From positions 1 through 46,682 of the forward strand of contig CAAGEQ010000035.1 of NCBI GenBank assembly GCA_900768915.1: a DNA stretch of 46,682 nt, given 5' to 3'. The notes under the pieces were generated by a model. It was not told the origin of the DNA, did no database searches, and saw only the letters and a list, made by a program, of their open reading frames with translations. The translations under genes were made by a program, and so were the position numbers. Origin of the DNA: Candidatus Gastranaerophilales bacterium (lineage in GTDB: Bacteria; Cyanobacteriota; Vampirovibrionia; Gastranaerophilales; Gastranaerophilaceae). The number at the start of each line of letters is the position of its first letter. Position 1 is the stretch's first letter. Shown in pieces: positions 24,999-32,011 of the stretch.

Positions 24999-25541
24999 TT
25001 AAATGTTTTTACCCATGTTGTAGGCTTGTTCTAGAAATTTTTTGTTTGTATTTGCTTCATTTGCATCTTCCAGTCCACCTGCTTCTACATAGTCAGAAAG
25101 TTTAACATTATTTAAACAAGCCATCCAACCGTTTAGTCCATTGATAACAGTTTGTGCAATACCTTTTCTATTTTCTGCAGATGTTGTTATCAAATAAACT
25201 TCGTGGAAATTGTGACCAGTTGTAAATAATGAATTTGCTCTGTCAATCAATGTTTTCATCTGACCAGCCATTTCGTAATAATAAACTGGTGTTGCCCAAA
25301 CTATTACATCAGAGTTTTTCATCTTTTCAGTGATTTCGTTTGCATCATCATTTATAACGCATTTACCAAGTTTTTGACAAGCAAGACAACCTTTACAGAA
25401 TTCTAGTTTTTTATCTTTTAGTGAAATGAATTCAACTTCGTGTCCAGCATCTTTTGCACCACGTTCTGTTTCGTGTGCTAAGATTTCTGAATTTGCGTTG
25501 TTTCGCAAACTTGTAGAAATAATTAATACTTTTTTGCTCAT
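24999..25541 (-). CDS. NADPH-dependent FMN reductase with cysteine cluster
   Basis: A 180-residue flavodoxin-fold protein. STSLRNNANSEILA is the FMN phosphate-binding loop, and WATPVYYYEMAGQMKTLIDR is the conserved flavin-contact segment of the NADPH-dependent FMN reductase / iron-sulfur flavoprotein family. The cysteines C49, C52, C55 and C61 (C-x2-C-x2-C-x5-C) match the compact cluster motif of iron-sulfur flavoproteins, so a 4Fe-4S cluster is plausible. It is cytoplasmic and likely involved in electron transfer or quinone/oxygen detoxification. It starts with the ribosome site AAGGAT. Confidence 0.85.
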   Translation of the reverse strand: MSKKVLIISTSLRNNANSEILAHETERGAKDAGHEVEFISLKDKKLEFCKGCLACQKLGKCVINDDANEITEKMKNSDVIVWATPVYYYEMAGQMKTLIDRANSLFTTGHNFHEVYLITTSAENRKGIAQTVINGLNGWMACLNNVKLSDYVEAGGLEDANEANTNKKFLEQAYNMGKNI

Positions 25542-25813
25542 AAATTTATCCTTATTATTGTTTTGAGTAAATATTATTTTAACTTAATAACAAAATTCAA
25601 AGTAAAACAAATTCTTTCATTATAATCAGTTATTTTTTTATTCTAGCACTTAAGAGTTACTCTAAGTCAATAGTTTATGTTACAAAATATGATATTTTAA
25701 TCATTAAATAGCAAAAATATTTATGTTTAAGTATTATTATAAACAACAAGGTTAGTAGTTTTGTATCAACTTATACAAATTCAATCAACATAAGGAAATA
25801 GAAGGGGTTAAAA

Positions 25814-27610
25814 ATGGTAATTTCACAAATCAATTCAGTGAATTTTACAAATGTAAATTTATATAAGAATAATAAAAATATGACAATGGATAATAGTGTT
25901 CATATTCCAAATATGAAAATGAAGGGGGCGTTGAAAACGGATACAGTGTCTTTTACATCATTACATAATTTAACTCCTAATCAAAAAATGAAAACTTATG
26001 CATTGCAATTATTGAAAGATAATGCTTTTAAAGAAAATAGAAAAATTCATATAATTGCTGAATCAAAATATTTACCATTTATGAATGTGTTATCAGAAAC
26101 TGCTTATAAAAAAGGTTCTGGAAATATTAGTATGAAAGTTATTGAACCTGAATTAGAAGCATTGAAAAAGAAACATAATATAAAAGAAACATTTGATTTC
26201 GAAAAAGAAAATTTAGAAGAATTAAAACAACAAAATGCGATAATTCTAAGGTTTAATGATAAAAATAATCCTTATAAATTATCAAATTTGACAAAAACAG
26301 AAGAAGCCAAAGAAATTGAAAAAACAAAAACAATTGTGCCAAAAGAAGTTTATGATGAATTTAAAATAAGTCCCAAAGAAGTTTTTAAAGATGCATTAGA
26401 TGTTAGAGAAGGACAACCTGTTTCTATATATGCAGAACGTGAACATTTGCCAATTGTAGAAAAATTGGTGGATTATCTTTATGGTGAAAATAAAACTAAA
26501 TTGGTTACTGTGAATATGACTAGGGATTCACAAATAAATAAATTGAAGTTTGCAAAAGATAGTGTTTTAGAAGAAGCACCAACTGCAACTAAGAGAATGA
26601 AAGAAGAATTTTATAACAAAGATGTTGCGTACCTAGTTTTAGACGGTGAAGATCCTAGAATGATGGAAGATATTGATTCTGATAGAATTGTCAAAAATTC
26701 ACGTGCAACAAGGAAATCTTTAGAGGAAATTCAAAATAAAATAGTTAATGAAATTCCTTGGCTTGTATATTATGCACCGACTACAAAATCATGTGTAGAT
26801 GCATATCCTGAATTAAAAAATGAACCAGTCAAGGCTTTGTCTAAAGCATTTAAAGATGCAAATAAAATCAATCGTATGGGACATTTACACGAACATGTGG
26901 AAAATCTGTCACATAGAGCAAACAAGATGAATGAATTGCTTGATAATGGTTATAGAACACTTCATTATGTTAGTGTTGATGCAAAAACTGGCAAACCTGA
27001 CGGCAAGACTGATTTTAAAGTAACTATGTCACCAAATTCTCAATTTATGGCAGCAAAAACACATTTTGCAAAATATAATCATAATACTATGTGTAATATT
27101 CCAACAGAAGAAGTATTTACTTCTCCACAAGCAGATACTGCTGAGGGTGTAATATCAGCAACAATGCCATTATCATTAAATGGGAAAATTGTTGAGGGCA
27201 TAAGATTCAAATTTGAAAAAGGTAAAATGGTTGATATTAAAGCCGATAAGAATGAAGAAATGTTGAAAAAACATATTGCAGCAAATGACAATGCTGATAG
27301 ATTAGGTGAGGTTGCGTTAGTTGCAGGTTCTCCAATCGCAGAAACTGGTAGATTGTTTAATTCAACATTGTTAGATGAAAATGCATCTTGTCACTTAGCA
27401 TTTGGGGATTCATATTCTATGTGTATTAAAGGTGCAGATGAATTTAAAGAGTATAAAGATATGAAAAAATTCTTAAAAGATTTGAAAATTAATTCTTCAC
27501 CTACTCATAATGATTTTATGGTGGGAGGTAAAAATGTAAATATCTCTGCTATCAATGAAAAAACAGGTGATACAATTGATGTTATAAAAGATGATAAATT
27601 CTTGTTATAA
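25814..27610 (+). CDS. M29-family aminopeptidase with VNFT/VSFT leader
   Basis: A 598-residue metallo-aminopeptidase of the AmpS/PepS (M29) family. The catalytic zone shows E433 in NIPTEEVFTSP, E499 in GEVALV, H527 in ENASCHLAFG, and H565/D567 in THNDFMVGG, matching the two-metal ligand set of the family. The usual protein is ~410 residues. This one has an added ~50-residue polar leader with two motif copies (VNFT 9-12 and VSFT 45-48), plus an extended N-terminal domain. It probably trims peptides. The strong ribosome site GAAGGGG and its own terminator suggest a monocistronic gene. Confidence 0.88.
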   Translation: MVISQINSVNFTNVNLYKNNKNMTMDNSVHIPNMKMKGALKTDTVSFTSLHNLTPNQKMKTYALQLLKDNAFKENRKIHIIAESKYLPFMNVLSETAYKKGSGNISMKVIEPELEALKKKHNIKETFDFEKENLEELKQQNAIILRFNDKNNPYKLSNLTKTEEAKEIEKTKTIVPKEVYDEFKISPKEVFKDALDVREGQPVSIYAEREHLPIVEKLVDYLYGENKTKLVTVNMTRDSQINKLKFAKDSVLEEAPTATKRMKEEFYNKDVAYLVLDGEDPRMMEDIDSDRIVKNSRATRKSLEEIQNKIVNEIPWLVYYAPTTKSCVDAYPELKNEPVKALSKAFKDANKINRMGHLHEHVENLSHRANKMNELLDNGYRTLHYVSVDAKTGKPDGKTDFKVTMSPNSQFMAAKTHFAKYNHNTMCNIPTEEVFTSPQADTAEGVISATMPLSLNGKIVEGIRFKFEKGKMVDIKADKNEEMLKKHIAANDNADRLGEVALVAGSPIAETGRLFNSTLLDENASCHLAFGDSYSMCIKGADEFKEYKDMKKFLKDLKINSSPTHNDFMVGGKNVNISAINEKTGDTIDVIKDDKFLL

Positions 27611-27630
27611 CATAGTTGTTATATAAAATT

Positions 27631-27663
27631 AAAAGTCCTACAAATTTAATTGTAGGACTTTTT
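27631..27663 (+). terminator. Terminator of the aminopeptidase gene
   Basis: AAAAGTCCTACAA (27631-27643), a 6-nt loop and TTGTAGGACTTTTT (27650-27663) form a 13-bp perfect stem with a T tract. Confidence 0.92.
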
Positions 27664-27819
27664 GTTGTTGAATGAATGTTATTATTTATGTTGATTTGCG
27701 ATTTTTTCTCTTTCGGATTTTAAAATTAACCATATTGGTATAATAAATGAATAAATATTTTTTGCCATTGATTTATAATAATAAATTCATGTTATAATTA
27801 ACTCAAAGAGGTGTGTTAT

Positions 27820-28077
27820 ATGTCAGTTCAAAGAGTAAATTATTCAATACATGTTAATAGTCCAAAACTTAATGGACAACAACCTACAAAACAAGATTTG
27901 ATAAATGTAGGTTATATGGCTGGTAGATACGGTATTAATTTAGATGGAAATCCTCATGAAGCAAATCAACCAAAATTTACTGATAATGGACTTTTAATAA
28001 ATATAAATTCTTGTACAACTGATGCCCTAGAAGATAATCTAAAAAAGACTGGTATTCAGTTTGATAGATTAGGTTAA
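27820..28077 (+). CDS. Small hypothetical protein, 85 aa
   Basis: I place the start at the ATG at 27820 (MSVQRVNYSIHVN), 6 nt after GAGGTG; an in-frame GTG at 27811 overlaps that ribosome site. TATAAT at 27793-27798 suggests its own promoter. The product is a small soluble protein rich in N, G and K with no cysteine cluster or membrane segment. Its start, RVNYSIHVN, loosely resembles the VNFT motif of neighbouring proteins. Family not recognised. Confidence 0.6.
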   Translation: MSVQRVNYSIHVNSPKLNGQQPTKQDLINVGYMAGRYGINLDGNPHEANQPKFTDNGLLININSCTTDALEDNLKKTGIQFDRLG

Positions 28078-28079
28078 AT

Positions 28080-29843
28080 TTATTTTATAAGATTGGTTCC
28101 AAATTTTGTAAAATCACGAGTTTTTAGTTTTGTATTATATGCAAAAATTTTACCTTTGATTTGTTTAAGATTTTTTATGTCTTTTAATATTGAATCAGAA
28201 AAATCAGCATTTCCACCAATTATTTCAAGTTCGCCTAAGTCTGTAACTTTACTATTGCAGAAAGATGCTTGTCCTCCAATTTTTCTAAGATGTTTAAGTG
28301 AGGTTATTGGTGAATCATCAAAGTAAGCAGAACCTTCAATGCATTGTAATTCTCCTAAATCTGTTATATTTGAATCTTTGAATTTAGCAATTCCGCCGAT
28401 ACGATGCAACTGTCCTAATGATGTTATTTTTGAATAACTAAAAGTTGCAGTTCCTCTGATTTTTTCAAGTTTATTTAATGATTCAACTTGTGAATCAGAA
28501 AAATCTGCACAACCACCAATACGTGTTAATTCTCCTAAATCTTTGATTTTAGATTCTCGAAAAACTGCATTGCCGTTTATAACTTGTAAATTGTGTAACG
28601 AAGTGAGTTCACTATCAATAAAATTTGCATATCCTTTTATATAAGTAACATTTTCAAATAATTTATCTTCATTTATGCCGATATCTTTAAATGAAATATT
28701 TCCATCAAGAGCATCTTCTGCATATTTATTTAATCGTCCTGGTTGGGTATAAAAATCAAGTGTTAATGGTTTTGTATTTTTTTGTTGCTCTTTTGTTTTT
28801 GTATTTTTTGAAAAAATATTTAAAATTTTAGTGAAAAAATTTTTCTTGTTTTGTGTTTGTTTTGTATCACTCTTTATAAAACCAAAATATTTGAATATTT
28901 CTTCTGCATCATTATTTTGAATTGCTACACTTAAATCATTTTTTATCGTTTGAATATTCTTTGCTGTTTTTGATACGATTTTAATTTCATTTTCTGCTTT
29001 TTGAGAAAGTTTATAATTTTTAATATGTTCATTGACAATCTTAGAATATTTATGTGGAATTTTTCCATCGTTGAATTCGCCTTGAATTTCTTGAATGGTA
29101 TTTCCTATAAATCTTATACCTATTTTAGGCTGATTATTTTCTATATATATATGAAAGTCACCTTTTTCTAAATATGGTTCTGCTTTGCTATTATGTGTAC
29201 ACCAAGTGTAATTTGATAAAGTTTTTAATTCTTGTACATTTGTATTGAAATTTTTAGCATCTTTTTCTTTTGATGGGATTATTATCCATTCTCCCACTTT
29301 GTCAGAATATTTGTTGTTTAAGTATGATTGTCTTAATTCTTTTTTATACGTTTTATTTATATTTAAAACTTCACCATTTTTGACTTTATCCATAACACTT
29401 GCTAAAACTTCTTTATTTAGTATTGGTGGCATAATTTCATTTGTTGAATCAAGTGGTTGGGTGATTGCAGACATTATTAGTAATTTTTCTGTATTTTTAT
29501 AACCATTTTGAGGGTTATTCAAATGGGTTTTCCAATCGTTCAAAATATCTTCTCTATCATGTGCAATTTCAAAAAATCGTCCTTCATAATGTTTGTTCAT
29601 TATTGGTTCAAGTTGTTTGACTGCCCAGTTTTGTAAATCTTGGTTTGTATTGAATTTTTCAATAGGTGCTTTGAAACGGTCAACACAAGCCCTGTCTATT
29701 CCTTGAAATTCTTTCTTCTTCATTGAGCCAAACGAAACTGTATCACATTTTAATTGTGAATGGTTGTAGTTTGTTGCGTATTGATTGTTTCGTTGGTGAT
29801 AAGATGCCGTTTGATATGCAGGTATCTGTGAAAAAATTTTCAT
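28080..29843 (-). CDS. VSFG-leader protein with 20-residue repeats
   Basis: A 587-residue protein. Residues 36-39 are VSFG in KCDTVSFGSMKK. A middle domain (about 190-300) contains LSNYTWCTHNSKAEPYLEKG, followed by HIYIENNQPKIGIRF and IQEIQGEFND. This resembles the PcfJ-like modules that read TWC...A..YL..GDFYIY...P.I.....I.EIRG. After a basic linker come about eight tandem 20-residue units of the form IGGxADFSDSxVxSLxxLEx, a leucine-rich-repeat-like solenoid built for protein binding. There is no signal peptide. It could be an effector-type or interaction protein. It is divergent from the DegT-like gene. Confidence 0.7.
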   Translation of the reverse strand: MKIFSQIPAYQTASYHQRNNQYATNYNHSQLKCDTVSFGSMKKKEFQGIDRACVDRFKAPIEKFNTNQDLQNWAVKQLEPIMNKHYEGRFFEIAHDREDILNDWKTHLNNPQNGYKNTEKLLIMSAITQPLDSTNEIMPPILNKEVLASVMDKVKNGEVLNINKTYKKELRQSYLNNKYSDKVGEWIIIPSKEKDAKNFNTNVQELKTLSNYTWCTHNSKAEPYLEKGDFHIYIENNQPKIGIRFIGNTIQEIQGEFNDGKIPHKYSKIVNEHIKNYKLSQKAENEIKIVSKTAKNIQTIKNDLSVAIQNNDAEEIFKYFGFIKSDTKQTQNKKNFFTKILNIFSKNTKTKEQQKNTKPLTLDFYTQPGRLNKYAEDALDGNISFKDIGINEDKLFENVTYIKGYANFIDSELTSLHNLQVINGNAVFRESKIKDLGELTRIGGCADFSDSQVESLNKLEKIRGTATFSYSKITSLGQLHRIGGIAKFKDSNITDLGELQCIEGSAYFDDSPITSLKHLRKIGGQASFCNSKVTDLGELEIIGGNADFSDSILKDIKNLKQIKGKIFAYNTKLKTRDFTKFGTNLIK

Positions 29844-29897
29844 ACTGTTTATAAAACTTCTAAAAAATATTTTTGTTATAGAGTTATAATTATTATT

Positions 29898-30545
29898 ATG
29901 AAATTTGATTATGCTCGTGATGCTTTAAAATATTTGATTAAAATATTTGAAATTGAGAAAATTTATATTCCATATTATTTGTGTGATGTTATCAGGCATG
30001 CAGTAGTAGAGATGGGTTGTAAGCCGATATTTTATCATATTGATGATAATTTTATGCCTGTTGAAGCATTTCCCAAAGAAGATTATATTTTATATCCTAA
30101 TTATTTTGGTATCTGTGATAAAAATGTGAAAATATTAGTGAAAAAATATCCTAAATTGATTGTTGATAATGCACATGCATATTATGCTAAACCATCTGGG
30201 TTTGCCTCATTCAATGCTGAACATAAATTCTTACCAGTTGATAAAGGTGCAAATCTTTGGATTGGTAAAGGTGAAAATGATGTGAAATTTGATTTGAAGC
30301 GACAAGAAAAGTTTTTGTATTATCATAATCTATTGAAAAATAATTTGTTAACTATTGATATTGAAAAGAATTCAATACCATTTTGTTATCCATATTTAGC
30401 ATCGACAGAAATAGAAGCAGATGAGTTGGTTAATAAATTGACGAAACAAGGTCTGATAATTTATAGATATTGGAATAGATTGCCTAAAATATATAATGAA
30501 TATAAATTTTTTGCTCGATTAGTTCCAATTCCACTAAATGAATAA
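29898..30545 (+). CDS. Short DegT/DnrJ-like PLP protein
   Basis: A 215-residue protein that looks like a compact version of the DegT/DnrJ/EryC1 aminotransferase family (~370 residues). IYIPYYLCDVIRHAVVEMGC followed by DNFMPV, YPNYFGICD, IVDNAHAYYAKPSGFASFNA and a lysine at 110 follow the order of the PLP-binding domain: D90 at the pyridine nitrogen position and K110 near the Schiff-base position. The N-terminal third and most of the small domain are missing, so activity is doubtful. It may be a truncated paralogue with a binding role. Confidence 0.55.
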   Translation: MKFDYARDALKYLIKIFEIEKIYIPYYLCDVIRHAVVEMGCKPIFYHIDDNFMPVEAFPKEDYILYPNYFGICDKNVKILVKKYPKLIVDNAHAYYAKPSGFASFNAEHKFLPVDKGANLWIGKGENDVKFDLKRQEKFLYYHNLLKNNLLTIDIEKNSIPFCYPYLASTEIEADELVNKLTKQGLIIYRYWNRLPKIYNEYKFFARLVPIPLNE

Positions 30546-30561
30546 TATTTATATAAAATAC

Positions 30562-30592
30562 TTGACTTAGAGTCGTTTTAAGTTGTTATAAT
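30562..30592 (+). promoter_or_regulatory. Promoter of the cysteine-cluster gene
   Basis: TTGACT (30562-30567), a long 19-nt spacer and TATAAT (30587-30592) end 6 nt before the ATG at 30599. Transcription would begin at or within the start codon. Confidence 0.5.
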
Positions 30593-30598
30593 TTAATT

Positions 30599-31198
30599 AT
30601 GCATAGGTTAAGTAATTATCAACATTATATAGAGATGGTTCAAGAACAACTTGACACTATTTTTGAACAACAAAAAGAATATATTTGTTGTTGTGAGGGG
30701 TGTTCTTCTTGTTGTGAAGAAGGAATGTATCCATATTCAGAATTAGAATTTCGTTATTTGATGATAGGTTTTCGTCAATTAAGTGATGAAGAAAAAGAAC
30801 AAGTTATATCTGAAACAAAGAAATTGTTAGAAATATACAAAGAAAAGAACTGTGAATGTTTTATGCATAAATGTCCATTTTTGATAAATAAAAAATGTTC
30901 TGTTTATAATTATCGTGGGTTTATTTGTCGTACGCATGGTTTGATTACAGAAAATGATAGTGGAAAATTAACATTACCATATTGTGTTGGGTTTGGTAAA
31001 AATTATTCCAAAGTTTATGATGAATCGACGAAAATGATTCAGTTAGAAAAAGTCAAAGAATGTGGTTATAAAACTATTCCAGAGGCACATAATCTTAGTA
31101 GAAAAAATCTTATGCATTTGTCTGTTGCAGAAAAATTAGGGTTAGATTTTGGCGAAACAAAAATGTTGATTGAGTGGTTATTCTTAGATGTATTGTAA
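30599..31198 (+). CDS. YkgJ-family cysteine-cluster protein
   Basis: A 199-residue cytoplasmic protein of the YkgJ-type zinc/iron-chelating family. The N-terminal cluster is C30-C31-C32-x2-C35-x2-C38-C39 (YICCCEGCSSCCEEG), followed by CECFMHKCPFL..KKCSVYNYR and ICRTHGL, the usual second cysteine group. The family probably binds a metal or Fe-S cluster; its role is unknown. There is no ribosome site before the ATG and the -10 box is 6 nt away, so the mRNA may be leaderless. The next in-frame ATG (30635) is also weak. Confidence 0.8.
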   Translation: MHRLSNYQHYIEMVQEQLDTIFEQQKEYICCCEGCSSCCEEGMYPYSELEFRYLMIGFRQLSDEEKEQVISETKKLLEIYKEKNCECFMHKCPFLINKKCSVYNYRGFICRTHGLITENDSGKLTLPYCVGFGKNYSKVYDESTKMIQLEKVKECGYKTIPEAHNLSRKNLMHLSVAEKLGLDFGETKMLIEWLFLDVL

Positions 31199-31237
31199 TA
31201 CGTTTTGTTTTTTATAAAATAGTCAAAAGAGGTTATT

Positions 31238-31462
31238 ATGGCTATTATAGATTTATTTAAAATTATTGAATTAAAAAAGAATATTGAAAAAGAGTTTGGA
31301 ATAAAATTACATATTCATGATGGTTGTTCTATACAATTCTTTTCTTTTGATGAAAAAGTGTCAGATGAACTTGTTGAATATATTAAAAAATCATTAGAAA
31401 CTGATAAGTTGAAAGTTGTATTTTCACCAGATGGTTTGAATTTCCACATGGAAGATAAATAA
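31238..31462 (+). CDS. Small hypothetical protein, 74 aa
   Basis: AAGAGG precedes the ATG. The product has a simple alpha/beta pattern: helix (FKIIELKKNIEKEFGI), strand (KLHIHDG), strand (IQFFSF), helix (DELVEYIKKSLETDK), strand (KVVFSPDGLNFHME). It is soluble and without cysteine cluster. No family recognised. It may be co-transcribed with the upstream cysteine-cluster gene (39 nt gap). Confidence 0.6.
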   Translation: MAIIDLFKIIELKKNIEKEFGIKLHIHDGCSIQFFSFDEKVSDELVEYIKKSLETDKLKVVFSPDGLNFHMEDK

Positions 31463-31530
31463 ATTTTTTGTATTGTGTTTAAGATAAATATGGTTACAAA
31501 ATTTTTTTAGTGATATTATGAAATTGTCAT

Positions 31531-31602
31531 AGCGGTATCGTCTAGTGGTTAGGACGAGAGATTCTCATTCTCTAAACAGGGGTTCAATTCCCCTTACCGC
31601 CG
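31531..31602 (+). tRNA. tRNA-Glu (CTC), CCA not encoded
   Basis: A 72-nt cloverleaf with TCGTCTAGTGGTTAGGAC D region, anticodon stem AGAGA/TCTCT with loop TTCTCAT (anticodon CTC), and T arm GGGG-TTCAATT-CCCC. The acceptor stem is AGCGGTA/TACCGCC: position 1 is A opposite C72, where G would be expected. Discriminator G, then AAAT, so CCA must be added after transcription. Confidence 0.92.
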
Positions 31603-31698
31603 AAATTTTGTTTTTTGTGTTTTGTGCGTAAAGGGGGAATTTCACCCAAGTATCACTTCGTGCTACGGGGTTCAATCTCTCGTAAAATAATATTTAAT

Positions 31699-31836
31699 TT
31701 ATATAATATCATCATGGATATTTCCATCTGCGATTATGAGTTCAAAATCTTGAAATGTTTGGTTTAATATGCTATCAGTAGCAGTTAACTGTTGTTAGCA
31801 TTTGTAAATAGGTATTACAACACTAACAATAGGATT
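31699..31836 (-). pseudogene. Remnant of a family 2 glycosyltransferase
   Basis: On the minus strand, 46 codons read NPIVSVVIPIYKC, stop, then a degraded stretch and DSILNQTFQDFELIIADGN. This is the unmistakable N-terminal beta-alpha-beta start of GT-A family 2 glycosyltransferases (xSVVIPxYNxxxYLxxCLDSILNQTFxDFELIIVDDGS). One internal stop, a lost DDG motif and a stop 7 residues after ADGN show it is dead. The rest of the gene is missing. It suggests that polysaccharide or glycoprotein genes were once here. Confidence 0.75.
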
Positions 31837-31951
31837 ATACAAAATTTCCCTTCCAGTACATCTATAATATAGATGTGACGATATTATGTTAATTATGTGA
31901 AAAGTAATTTTTTAGAAGAAAATTAGTGCTTGCGTTAGAGTTGCTATCAAG

Positions 31952-31994
31952 GTGTAAAATGTTAGTTATATAATATTAATTGAAAATTTTACAC
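31952..31994 (+). promoter_or_regulatory. Inverted repeat around the dxs -10 box
   Basis: GTGTAAAAT and ATTTTACAC are perfect 9-nt inverted copies 25 nt apart, flanking TATAAT at 31969. The downstream arm ends 6 nt before the ribosome site AAAGGAG. This could be an operator or an mRNA stem that occludes translation. Confidence 0.45.
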
Positions 31995-32011
31995 ATTAGA
32001 AAGGAGATATA

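Larger units (their letters stand above)
31603..32011. other. Gene-poor stretch with a remnant and the dxs upstream region
   Basis: About 400 bases without an intact gene. The first ~90 contain an imperfect hairpin, GTATCAC-TTC-GTGCTAC, near 31648, of unknown role. 31699-31836 is a glycosyltransferase remnant on the minus strand (listed separately). The last ~60 hold TATAAT (31969-31974) and an inverted repeat GTGTAAAAT (31952-31960) / ATTTTACAC (31986-31994) around it, upstream of dxs. Confidence 0.6.
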
